From NCBI GenBank assembly GCA_017431465.1, contig JAFRLA010000003.1, forward strand, positions 1 through 36,470: a DNA stretch of 36,470 bases, read 5' to 3'. Below the pieces are notes generated by a model, which made no database searches, was not told the DNA's origin, and saw nothing but the letters and a program-made list of their open reading frames with translations. Shown one piece after another: positions 22,731-30,023 of this stretch. Numbering within the stretch: the first letter of the stretch is position 1; the number at the start of each line of letters is the position of its first letter. Both the position numbers and the translations under genes were made by a program. This stretch comes from Candidatus Saccharimonadota bacterium (GTDB lineage: Bacteria > Patescibacteriota > Saccharimonadia > Saccharimonadales > Saccharimonadaceae).

Positions 22731-23336
22731 CTATTTTATAATTTTTTCTGGATCATAAATTTCCGAAATATCCATCTCAAACACTTCGGTAATAAACTTA
22801 TCTCTTACGCTCTTCCGGTACAGATAGTCCTCAAGCGACATAATTACGTAGTTCAGCGGCTTCCCCTGTTTCTTCTCGACTACCTCCGCCCAACGTGTCA
22901 ATTTCTTCGTCTTGTCGTCCCCGACAATCAGCATATCAATCCCGTCCTGGCCTGGAACTCGGTTTGTCACAATTAGACCCGAAACGTACTTCCGAACTGG
23001 CTTTACATATTCATCCCAAGTACTCTTACGAACATCTTTATCACGCACTGCTTCACCAATCTTTACCTTGAATAGCTCAGACAACGCTCGCGCATATGGA
23101 TGTTTCATATTTGCAGAATAATAAACCTTGTTGTCATAAGTCTCATTTCTAATAATTCCAATACTGTCGAGGTTCAAAAGTTCTCGCCGAACAGAATTAA
23201 TTTGTTCATCAATTACCCTAGTAATTTCCCTGACATAATACGACTTATTCGGATTCTCAAAGAATAATCTGAGGAGTTTCGTCCGAGTCTTCGACCCGAA
23301 CAATCTTTCTAGTGGACTAGCATTTTCTTTCACCAT
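22731..23336 (-). CDS. winged-helix protein with nucleotidyltransferase-like C-terminal domain
   Basis: 201 aa. Residues 8-85 are an ArsR/MarR-like winged helix (LFGSKTRTKLLRLFFENPNK, SYYVREITRVI, INSVRRELLNLDSIGII, then the wing NKVYYSAN). Residues 90-200 (VSGLIVTNRVPGQDGIDMLI) resemble the MNT-type nucleotidyltransferase-like domain often fused to such helices in archaea and CPR bacteria. A transcriptional regulator is inferred. The start lies inside the 3' end of miaA (20-base overlap). Confidence 0.65.
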   Translation of the reverse strand: MVKENASPLERLFGSKTRTKLLRLFFENPNKSYYVREITRVIDEQINSVRRELLNLDSIGIIRNETYDNKVYYSANMKHPYARALSELFKVKIGEAVRDKDVRKSTWDEYVKPVRKYVSGLIVTNRVPGQDGIDMLIVGDDKTKKLTRWAEVVEKKQGKPLNYVIMSLEDYLYRKSVRDKFITEVFEMDISEIYDPEKIIK

Positions 23337-24060
23337 CTTGTATACATTTTACCACACTTGGTACAATTTTTTCAAGCGGCAGCCAACAAATATTATCGTT
23401 CCTCTTAAACCAGGTCATCTGCCGCTTCGCCAAATGATAATCATCTAGCACCGCCAATCGCTTCGCCTCCTCAAGCGAATATTCCCCCTGTAAATACCCC
23501 CAAGCGAACTGATAAATATCGCTTTTCATCGCCTGCGACCCCCACCCATATTTTTGTACCAAAAACCTCGTTTCTGTATACAGCTCGTCACAAAATAGTT
23601 CATCAATTCGTTTTTTTAGCCGCTCTTTTAGCTCGTCCGTACTCCATTTTATCCCAAAAACTTTATACCTCGAGGACATTTCCGCCCGATCCGCATAATT
23701 CTTCTTTGCCTCCTCAGAAAACTGATAGTCATAGATTAGCGCGTCGACATACAGTCCCGTTCCCCCAGCAATAATCGGCACGTGCCCCCGCGCCTGAATT
23801 TCTACGATTTTCTGCTCGGCGTATTCCTTCCAATCCGCCACCGTAAATCGCTCGCCCGGCTCTACTAGATCCAGGCCCCAATGTGGCACCTCAGCCTGCT
23901 CGTGCGCCGTCGGCTTCGCCGTCCCAATGTCCATATGCTTATAAATCGCTCTCGAGTCCGCCGAGATAATCTCTCCGCCTACCTTCCCCGCAATCTCAAT
24001 CGCCGCCGAAGTCTTACCCGACCCCGTCGGACCAACGATTACCGGGACGAATGACGTCAT
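23317..24060 (-). CDS. miaA: tRNA dimethylallyltransferase (short form)
   Basis: 247 aa against about 300 in the family. It puts the isopentenyl group on A37 of tRNAs reading UNN codons. Seen: P-loop GPTGSGKTSAAIEI; DSRAIYKHMDIGTAKPT with the substrate Asp and Thr; GGTGLYVDALIYD; and the C-terminal QFAWGYLQGE..AKRQMTWFKR. The middle segment that usually carries the insertion domain and its HPND/RALE helix is missing: YDYQFSEEAKKNY leads straight to FGIKWSTDELKERLKKRI. Start ATG 24060 abuts the thrS stop. Confidence 0.92.
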   Translation of the reverse strand: MTSFVPVIVGPTGSGKTSAAIEIAGKVGGEIISADSRAIYKHMDIGTAKPTAHEQAEVPHWGLDLVEPGERFTVADWKEYAEQKIVEIQARGHVPIIAGGTGLYVDALIYDYQFSEEAKKNYADRAEMSSRYKVFGIKWSTDELKERLKKRIDELFCDELYTETRFLVQKYGWGSQAMKSDIYQFAWGYLQGEYSLEEAKRLAVLDDYHLAKRQMTWFKRNDNICWLPLEKIVPSVVKCIQDGERKC

Positions 24061-25845
24061 TTATTCCTGTAGTCCTTTAAGATAATCGGCTAGTTGCTCC
24101 AGCCCCACCTTCTCCTCGCGCGCGCCGCCTTCGGCCTGGTCATCGTGTACTCGAATCGAAACCTGCCCCTCCTCCGCATCCTTCGGCCCAACGATAATCA
24201 CGCATGGAATCTTCATATCTGTCGCGCGACGAATTTTCTTGCCTAGAGAATCTGACGAGTTATCCGTCTCAAACCGCAGTCGATTCCCCGCCACCGGCTC
24301 ATCCAAAACGACGCCAGATAAGACTTTCGCTACTTTCGCAACATAGTCATTAGTTTGATCATTAACAGTTAGGATTCGCACCTGCTCCGGCGCACACCAT
24401 AGCGGGAACCACCCTGCAGTATGTTCAATAAACACGCTCATAAACCGTTCAATCGAGCCAATCAGTGCACAGTGAATCATGATTGGCGTCTTCTTCGTGC
24501 CATCTTCCGCCACATATTCCAGTTTAAATCGCTCCGGCATCGCATAATCTAGCTGGACCGTCGCCAGTTGCCACTCGCGCCCCAGCGCATCTACCGCCAT
24601 AAAGTCCATCTTCGGCCCATACATCGCCGCTTCCCCCTCGCCAATGAAGTAATCCATCTTGAACTTGTCTGCCATGGCTTTAATCTGGCTCTCCGCCTGC
24701 TCCCACATCTCTGGCGTCCCGATATAGCCATCTCCATCATCGCGGAACGACAAGCGGAGGTGTAATTTCATATTTACCCGCTTGTACAAATCTTTCGCCG
24801 CTTCAATCAATTCACCGAAGATGTCCCCGACCTGCTCCGGCGTACAGAATACATGTGAATCGTCTTGCGTAATCGCCCGCACGCGAGACAGCCCGCCAAG
24901 CTCGCCTTTTCTCTCATCACGATAAACCATCGTCGTCTCAAGATACTTAACCGGAAGCTCCCGATAAGAGCGCGGCAACGAGGCAAAAATCTGCGAATGG
25001 TGTGGACAGCTCACTGGTTTAATCGCCAAATGGTCGCCCGATTCCTGCGAAACAAATTGTAGCATCTCTGGAAACTTCTCATAGTGCCCCGAAACCTTAT
25101 AAAGATCAACATTCGCAATATGTGGGATACAAACTTTCTTGTACCCAGCGCGCAAACGATAACCCTGAGTAAAATCGTTTAAAAGGTCGCGCAAAATCGT
25201 CCCCCGCGGCGTAAACAGCGGCAAACCCGAACCAACCAACGGCGAGTTGCAGAAAAGATCCAGCTGCTGACCAAGTTTACGATGATCGCGCGCTTTCGCT
25301 TCTTCTTGCTTCTTTAAATACTCTTCTAGCTCAGGCTCTTTTCCAAATGCCACCCCATAAAGTCGGGTCAACATCTGGCGCTTCTCGTCGCCACGCCAAT
25401 ACGCCCCCGCCACGCGATTCAACTTAAACGCTGGCGAAATCTCTTTAGAACTCTCAACATGCGGTCCCTTACAAAGATCTTCAAACAGCGTTTTACTGTC
25501 TGTTGTTGTAATTGTGTAGAAAGAAATTGTTTCCCCTTCTGGAAGTTCCTCAATTAGCTCACGCTTCAAATCCTGTTTATTTTCATCCGCCCACTTTAGA
25601 GCCTCCTCGCGCGATTTCTCCGCACGCTCCATCGTAAAACCAGCCTGGATAATTTTGCGCATCCTCTTCTCGATCTTCGCAAGATCCGCCTCAACGACTT
25701 TCGTTTTACCGAAGTCAATATCGTAATAAAACCCGTCGTCGATCGCTGGCCCAATCCCGAACTTTGCCTCCGGGTACATTTCTTTTACCGCGGCCGCCAT
25801 CACGTGCGAAAGCGTATGCCGCATACTTTCTAATTTTTCGCTCAT
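24061..25845 (-). CDS. thrS: threonyl-tRNA synthetase, lacking the TGS domain
   Basis: 594 aa; most bacterial ThrRS are about 640. The protein begins directly at the editing domain (MRHTLSHVMAAAV with the HxxxH pair, then CKGPHVESS). The catalytic class II core follows: motif 2 YRDERKGELGGLSR, zinc-site Cys in VSCPHHSQI, motif 3 GSIERFMSVFIEH; then an anticodon-binding domain (VRILTVNDQTNDYV). The start has AAGGAAG upstream and no open frame for a TGS domain precedes it. A TAAAAT box near 25868 may be its promoter. Confidence 0.97.
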   Translation of the reverse strand: MSEKLESMRHTLSHVMAAAVKEMYPEAKFGIGPAIDDGFYYDIDFGKTKVVEADLAKIEKRMRKIIQAGFTMERAEKSREEALKWADENKQDLKRELIEELPEGETISFYTITTTDSKTLFEDLCKGPHVESSKEISPAFKLNRVAGAYWRGDEKRQMLTRLYGVAFGKEPELEEYLKKQEEAKARDHRKLGQQLDLFCNSPLVGSGLPLFTPRGTILRDLLNDFTQGYRLRAGYKKVCIPHIANVDLYKVSGHYEKFPEMLQFVSQESGDHLAIKPVSCPHHSQIFASLPRSYRELPVKYLETTMVYRDERKGELGGLSRVRAITQDDSHVFCTPEQVGDIFGELIEAAKDLYKRVNMKLHLRLSFRDDGDGYIGTPEMWEQAESQIKAMADKFKMDYFIGEGEAAMYGPKMDFMAVDALGREWQLATVQLDYAMPERFKLEYVAEDGTKKTPIMIHCALIGSIERFMSVFIEHTAGWFPLWCAPEQVRILTVNDQTNDYVAKVAKVLSGVVLDEPVAGNRLRFETDNSSDSLGKKIRRATDMKIPCVIIVGPKDAEEGQVSIRVHDDQAEGGAREEKVGLEQLADYLKGLQE

Positions 25846-25883
25846 TGAAAAACTTCCTTTCTTATCTTTATTTTACCACGAAA

Positions 25884-26468
25884 TCAGCGTGAAAACTTAA
25901 AATCACTAGATAGCCACCACATGACAATCGATCCAACGAAATTCCCGACCACCGCCAGGACGATAGACCAATCAAAAATCCATGCCATCCCCATCGTAAT
26001 CACGTTGGCGATACAGTGCTGGAATCCACAGAAGATAAACAGTGGCACCCCGAGAAGAATCCCCAACTTCGATCCTTCCCGATAAATCTTCACAGCTAGA
26101 TACATAATCACGCCACACATCACCGACTTAATCAGAAACGGCACCGAAAATTCCCAGCCCATAACCTTCGTCGCCGCCACGCTGGCAATCTCCGGGTCCG
26201 CCATCCCAAAAATCATCCCGATAAGATATCCGCCAACAAGGTTCGCTAGCAAAATCAGTGAAATCTCTACCATCGGGATTTTGTCCTCAAAGATGAATCC
26301 GCATTTCCCCGTGAACAAGTTTTGCTTCAAAACGCAAACCCCGAGCAGTCCGAACGCGAACAAAAACGGCCCGATCGGCAATCCAATTTTTATTAAAACG
26401 TAATCTCCTAGCCCAATCAACAGGCTCGCGCCCACCGCTTTCTTAATTAGACCTCCATATTTCTTCAT
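25884..26468 (-). CDS. formate/nitrite transporter (FNT) family channel
   Basis: 194 aa, short for the family (about 260-280) but with all six membrane helices countable. FNT signatures: LKQNLFTGKCGF after helix 2 and GFQHCIANVITMGMAW near helix 5, where the central His of the pore lies. It probably conducts a small monocarboxylate such as formate, nitrite, lactate or hydrosulfide; which one cannot be told. Promoter TATAGT (26475-26480), then 6 bases, then ATG 26468: probably leaderless. Divergent from tRNA-Val. Confidence 0.88.
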   Translation of the reverse strand: MKKYGGLIKKAVGASLLIGLGDYVLIKIGLPIGPFLFAFGLLGVCVLKQNLFTGKCGFIFEDKIPMVEISLILLANLVGGYLIGMIFGMADPEIASVAATKVMGWEFSVPFLIKSVMCGVIMYLAVKIYREGSKLGILLGVPLFIFCGFQHCIANVITMGMAWIFDWSIVLAVVGNFVGSIVMWWLSSDFKFSR

Positions 26469-26525
26469 ACCTCTACTATACCATTTTTTGCCACTCTATG
26501 CTATAATCAAACTATAATCAAATAC

Positions 26526-26602
26526 GGGCGATTAGCTCAGTTGGCTAGAGCGCCTCGTTTACACCGAGAAGGTCGGGGGTTCGAGCCCCTCATCGCCCAC
26601 CA
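26526..26602 (+). tRNA. tRNA-Val (anticodon TAC), CCA encoded
   Basis: 77 nt. Acceptor GGGCGAT/ATCGCCC, D-arm TAGCTCAGTTGGCTAGAGC, anticodon loop TTTACAC giving UAC, T-arm GGGGGTTCGAGCCCC, then ACCA. A TATAAT near 26500 serves as promoter. Confidence 0.97.
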
Positions 26603-26641
26603 CAAAATAAAAGAATAGCCAAAGGCTATTTTTTTATTTTG
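26603..26641. terminator. long terminator after tRNA-Val
   Basis: An 18-bp near-perfect stem with a 3-base loop, core AATAGCC-AAA-GGCTATT followed by T residues. It starts on the base after the tRNA CCA. Confidence 0.85.
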
Positions 26642-26649
26642 TGGAAAGA

Positions 26650-26769
26650 CGGGCGAGCAAGTATTCGCGAAGTCGAATATAAGAAAAAGCTTGCTTTTTC
26701 TTATCGAGACGATGCGAATGCGAGCCGAAGGCTCAGGTGCTTTTTCAAAGAAAAAGCACTGCTCGCCCG
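26650..26769. repeat. four-hairpin element closed by a 10-bp stem
   Basis: CGGGCGAGCA (26650-26659) pairs with TGCTCGCCCG (26760-26769). Between them, in order: TATTCG/CGAATA; a perfect 12-bp hairpin (26679-26690 with 26693-26704); GAGCC-GAA-GGCTC (26722-26734); and a perfect 10-bp hairpin GTGCTTTTTC-AAA-GAAAAAGCAC (26737-26759). This gives a cloverleaf-like fold, on either strand, covering most of the 120 bases. No ORF. It sits at a tRNA, a common insertion point, and next to an AT-rich gene of foreign appearance. Confidence 0.75.
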
Positions 26770-26826
26770 GCTTACCATGAAATCGACATTTGTAGTATAA
26801 TGTTAGAAAATTATTTAATAAATCCC

Positions 26827-27186
26827 ATGTCATCAGTTACACGAAGAATTAGAGAAATTAAAGGAACAAAAGATGCTCAACCGAGAGGCGGTTATCTTCC
26901 GTTAAAAACCTTTGCCATAGAAGAATATGCCGATAATAAACTAGTCTCTATGTCTGATGAGAATATTAGCGCTAGCCTAGTTGGGACTGCTGTCGACTAT
27001 TTAGCAAGACTATCTTTTACAGACAATGCAGAAGAAATAATAAATCCATATCCAGATACCAATATCGGTGTATTCGAAATATGCCTGAAGGGGGCTATTC
27101 TGCTAGGGCAAAAACGAACGAAACAATGGGCATTTAATGCCGTTTCAGAAATTGTAGCCGACTACGCAGTGAATAAAAAAAAATAA
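26827..27186 (+). CDS. N-terminal part of a PD-(D/E)XK nuclease-like protein, ends at an A9 run
   Basis: 119 aa from ATG 26827 (M-SSVTRRIREIKGTKDAQ); a TATAAT box at 26796-26801 lies upstream. The stop TAA comes directly after nine A residues (27175-27183). A -1 shift there reads on as NKKKITDEMVVLACKLSGFD, joining the next ORF without loss. I recall full-length proteins of this type (SSVTRRI.., ..QPRGGYLP.. at the start, nuclease motifs later) as single-frame hypothetical proteins in other bacteria. Codon use is clearly AT-richer than neighbours, suggesting transfer. Either programmed frameshifting, slippage-based phase variation, a dead gene or a sequencing error. Confidence 0.7.
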   Translation: MSSVTRRIREIKGTKDAQPRGGYLPLKTFAIEEYADNKLVSMSDENISASLVGTAVDYLARLSFTDNAEEIINPYPDTNIGVFEICLKGAILLGQKRTKQWAFNAVSEIVADYAVNKKK

Positions 27187-27194
27187 CCGATGAA

Positions 27195-27698
27195 ATGGTT
27201 GTCTTAGCTTGTAAATTAAGCGGTTTCGATGTGGTATATAGGAGTAGCGCTTGGGAATATAAGCCTGTCAGCAAAATTAATCCGAACAAGAAAACAATCG
27301 GCAATATTAAAACAATGATAGACCGAACTTCGACTTATGTTTCCAAGTGTAAACCAATAATAGAATCTGGGTTCATTATCAGCGATTGTGGCGGAAAATA
27401 TGTAACGGTTGGAGATGGCGATCTGCTAACAGAAGACTCTATTATAGACTTTAAGGTATCCACAAGACCGCCAACATCAGATCATACTCTGCAACTTCTC
27501 ATCTATTATATTGCAGGGCTCCATAAAGATTTCGAAAAATTTAAAAATGTAAAAAAGCTCATTATTTTTAACCCTCGCTTAAATATCTCTTATACCTATA
27601 ATTTACACAATCTTGAAGATTGGATTTTTAATGAAGTAGAAAAAAACATTATAGGCATATCACCACATAAATCATTTAAGGAAATCCCTCATTGCTAG
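27195..27698 (+). CDS. C-terminal nuclease domain of the frame-split protein
   Basis: 167 aa counted from ATG 27195, though it is more likely translated as a continuation of the upstream frame. It carries the RecB/Cas4-like PD-(D/E)XK motifs: GDGDLLTEDSIIDFKVS (GxxD, then D-x-K) and the QLLIYYIAGLH helix corresponding to QxxxY. The fold around KKLIIFNPRLN looks complete. No ribosome site is seen before ATG 27195 (AACCGATGAA). A restriction-like or defence role is possible but not shown. Confidence 0.7.
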   Translation: MVVLACKLSGFDVVYRSSAWEYKPVSKINPNKKTIGNIKTMIDRTSTYVSKCKPIIESGFIISDCGGKYVTVGDGDLLTEDSIIDFKVSTRPPTSDHTLQLLIYYIAGLHKDFEKFKNVKKLIIFNPRLNISYTYNLHNLEDWIFNEVEKNIIGISPHKSFKEIPHC

Positions 27699-27741
27699 TC
27701 CTCTTGCCAAAAATCTTATGTTTTGCTACAATAAAATCATA

Positions 27742-28001
27742 GAGAGCAAGCCCCTAGAAAACTTACTCTCGTTGTTGGCAAGTTAGTCGCTACCGGCGGC
27801 TAACTTTTTTCTTGGCTTTCGCCCTTTTCAGGACTACGACAAGTTTCAAACCTAGAAATCTAAATTCTACGCTCATCCTCCTCCTTTCTAGAGGCTTCTA
27901 GCTTTATCTAGAATAGCCGTTCATTGAAAACCCCCTCGCAGTTTTGCTACGGATCCACACCCTGAGATTTCAACTTGTTGAACGCCAGGAAACGCCAACA
28001 C
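27742..28001 (-). ncRNA. structured RNA locus B enclosing a 28-codon ORF
   Basis: Second copy of the architecture at locus A. Closing helix TGTTGGCG (27993-28000) with TTGCCAACA-side bases 27773-27780; P2 TTGAAA/TTTCAA (27968-27973 with 27924-27929), which replaces TTGAGG/CCTCAA of locus A by compensatory changes, around GGGTGTGG and AACTGCGAGG; the shared unpaired block and hairpin start AACGGCTATTCTAG (27908-27921); P3 TTCTAGA/TCTAGAA; GGAGGAGG; ORF 27790-27876; a hairpin across the ORF end (27781-27805); and a 9-bp terminal hairpin (27742-27770). Confidence 0.7.
27790..27876 (-). CDS. 28-aa cationic peptide in RNA locus B
   Basis: ATG after AAAGGAGGAGG. Begins MSVEFRFLGLKLVVVL, then KRAKAKKKVSRR; net charge about +10. 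A hydrophobic first half and a Lys/Arg-rich second half, as in the locus A peptide but longer and more basic. The stop codon lies inside a stable hairpin, so translation termination and RNA folding would interfere. Function unknown. Confidence 0.6.
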   Translation of the reverse strand: MSVEFRFLGLKLVVVLKRAKAKKKVSRR

Positions 28002-28007
28002 GCCGCC

Positions 28008-28037
28008 ATTATATCATACTTGTCAATTTTTTTACAA
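28008..28037 (-). promoter_or_regulatory. promoter of RNA/small-ORF locus B
   Basis: TTGTAA (28032-28037), 18 bases, TATAAT (28008-28013), with a TTGACA inside the spacer. It aligns over its whole length with the promoter of locus A. Confidence 0.75.
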
Positions 28038-28063
28038 GCTCTAGCTCAATACAATTTTTCAGG

Positions 28064-28080
28064 GTGTTGTAAAAAAATAC
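28064..28080 (-). repeat. TTTTTTACAACA box upstream of locus B
   Basis: GTATTTTTTTACAACAC on the minus strand, about 30 bases upstream of the locus B -35 box and preceded by CTCTGTTCC, which also precedes the copy at 13939. Confidence 0.45.
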
Positions 28081-28098
28081 TGGAACAGAGACGGTTTC

Positions 28099-29289
28099 TT
28101 ATCTCTTCCGCATAAACTTCGGCTTCGCCACGCCAAAGTTAATCGCATTCTTCTGGAACGTCTTCACCGCCAGGCGAATCGCCACCACCGCAGAAACTAT
28201 TACGATAGAAGTTCCGATACAGAACTCGGGCACGCTAATCGTACCAAAACCGTTCCGAAGCATCAATGCAATCGGCGCCGTTATCGGGAAATACGTAAAG
28301 ACTTGTACGATTGTATTCGGCTCAGTTGCCATAAACATCTGCATGAAGTATAGCGGCAGAACCATCGCAATAATCGCCGGCCCAATGAACGATGAAGCGT
28401 CCCGCGCCGTAGATACCAACGCCCCCACGAAAGTACACATACCCGCATAAAACACCGCCGAAGCCACGAACAATATAATACTCAACGTAACCGCCAACGG
28501 ATCAACTTCGATCATTCCAAGAATCGACGCCAGAAATCCTTGATCGCGATTTAAGAATACCATCACCAGTATCGGTACTACCAACACCGTAATCTGCACC
28601 AACCCTAATATCAAAAGCGCAACAATCTTCCCTACAATCAGATGTTTTGACGAAATCGAAGTTAGAATCATCTCGCTGATGCGATTCTCTTTTTCCTCCA
28701 CGACCGTAAGCAAAAATCTATTCCCACATAACGCCACAAACATAAAGAACACCGCCCCCACAAACAGCGGAATAATCGCCTTACCCAGCACATTAGCGTC
28801 CGTCCCATCCTTTGCTAATTTATGGTCCGTAACTTCATATTCACCCGTCAGCACTAGGGCATCCAAATCATCCACCCGCGCCGATACATCCTGCGACAAA
28901 ATCCGCTTTAATATCGCCCCGTCATTATTAAATACCTCCAACCCCTCGGAAATATGATAGAACTCCGCCTTTTTATTCTCTGGAAAATCTTTCGGAATTA
29001 CGTAGTACAAATCCAGCTCGCCCTTCTCCAGCTTCTCAATATTTTGTTCTTTACTCTCGGTCGTTAGATATGGCACTTGCCCCGACAAAATCCCTGCCTC
29101 GTCAGAAATTGCAATCTTTGTATTCTCGTCAAATTTCGGTTCCGTATTTACGCCGTTAGACGAAACAAAAACGATAAAATACAGCACGCCAATCAAAGCC
29201 GGAATTAATAGTGTCGCTGCCCAGAAAGCTGGCTTTTTAAGCTGCCTGACAATCTCATATTTTGCTACCTGTATCGTCTTACTGCTCAT
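28099..29289 (-). CDS. ABC-2 type (NatB-like) exporter permease
   Basis: 396 aa. First membrane helix at residues about 26-46 (FWAATLLIPALIGVLYFIVF), a large outside loop of about 140 residues, then five helices in the C-terminal half with the ABC-2 segment ENRISEMILTSISSKHLIVGKI before them. Start at ATG 29289, which overlaps the ATPase stop by 11 bases (ATGAGCAGTAA); GGAGAG precedes it. Pairs with the ATPase 29279-30004 to form an exporter; Na+ or a drug/peptide is the typical cargo, unknown here. Confidence 0.9.
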   Translation of the reverse strand: MSSKTIQVAKYEIVRQLKKPAFWAATLLIPALIGVLYFIVFVSSNGVNTEPKFDENTKIAISDEAGILSGQVPYLTTESKEQNIEKLEKGELDLYYVIPKDFPENKKAEFYHISEGLEVFNNDGAILKRILSQDVSARVDDLDALVLTGEYEVTDHKLAKDGTDANVLGKAIIPLFVGAVFFMFVALCGNRFLLTVVEEKENRISEMILTSISSKHLIVGKIVALLILGLVQITVLVVPILVMVFLNRDQGFLASILGMIEVDPLAVTLSIILFVASAVFYAGMCTFVGALVSTARDASSFIGPAIIAMVLPLYFMQMFMATEPNTIVQVFTYFPITAPIALMLRNGFGTISVPEFCIGTSIVIVSAVVAIRLAVKTFQKNAINFGVAKPKFMRKR

Positions 29290-30004
29290 GATTCTCTCCA
29301 TATACATCTACGAAAATCTGGTCCAGACTCTTACCGCCAAATTCCCGCTTAATCTCTTTTATCGTGCCGTACGCTCGCGCCGTCCCATCTTTCAGAAGCA
29401 GCGCTCGATCACAAAATCGCTCCACCTCGTCCATATAATGTGTCACCATAATAATCGAAGCGCCCTTGGCATGGTGCTCGTCAATGATATCCATCAAAAG
29501 CCGCCGGTTAATCGGGTCAAAACCCTTCGTCGGCTCGTCCAAAATCAAAAGCTTCGGGTCTCCCATAATCGTAATCCCAAGCTGAATCTTTTGCTGCTGC
29601 CCGCCAGAAAGCTTATCAACCCGCTGGTCCGCCTTATCCGCCAGGCCTACTCTCTTTAAGTATTTAAGAATCCACTCGCGCGCGTTTTGTAACTTCTTCA
29701 GCTCCGCAAAATAGAGCATGTTATCCATCACCGTCTCCTTGCGATACAGCCCGCGCTCCTCCGGCAGATAGCCTACCGTCACGTCAGAATCTTCTGGATT
29801 AAACTTCTTCCCATCCATCAAAAGCTCTCCGCCTGTCGGCTCGTAAAATCCAAGCAACGCTCGAATCGTCGTAGTTTTGCCCGACCCGTTCGAGCCGAGG
29901 AACCCAAATATCTCCCCCTTCCCCACTGTAAACGACAAATCCTTAATCAAAGTTTTACCGCTAAACGCCATTTTAAAATGATTTACTTCTACCATGCTCT
30001 TCAT
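29279..30004 (-). CDS. ABC transporter ATP-binding protein (NatA-like)
   Basis: 241 aa. Walker A GSNGSGKTTTIRALLG, Q-loop region GYLPEERGLYRKETV, signature LSGGQQQKIQLG, Walker B LLILDEPTKGFDP and H-loop VTHYMDEV all intact. It drives the permease downstream. TATAAT (30011-30016) ends 6 bases before ATG 30004, and a good AGGAGGTGAT overlaps the tetR stop 13 bases upstream, so it may be translated both from a tetR read-through mRNA and a leaderless one. Confidence 0.95.
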   Translation of the reverse strand: MKSMVEVNHFKMAFSGKTLIKDLSFTVGKGEIFGFLGSNGSGKTTTIRALLGFYEPTGGELLMDGKKFNPEDSDVTVGYLPEERGLYRKETVMDNMLYFAELKKLQNAREWILKYLKRVGLADKADQRVDKLSGGQQQKIQLGITIMGDPKLLILDEPTKGFDPINRRLLMDIIDEHHAKGASIIMVTHYMDEVERFCDRALLLKDGTARAYGTIKEIKREFGGKSLDQIFVDVYGENHEQ

Positions 30005-30023
30005 AATTCTATTATATCACCTC

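Noticed and set aside
26650-26769. CRISPR-like array, because of repeated palindromic units.
   Set aside because: The hairpins differ in sequence, there are no equal-length spacers, and no cas genes are in the window.
26537-26833. 98-codon minus-strand ORF ending in MRGSNPRPSRCKRGALAN.
   Set aside because: This is the familiar spurious translation of a tRNA read on the wrong strand; it crosses tRNA-Val and its terminator.
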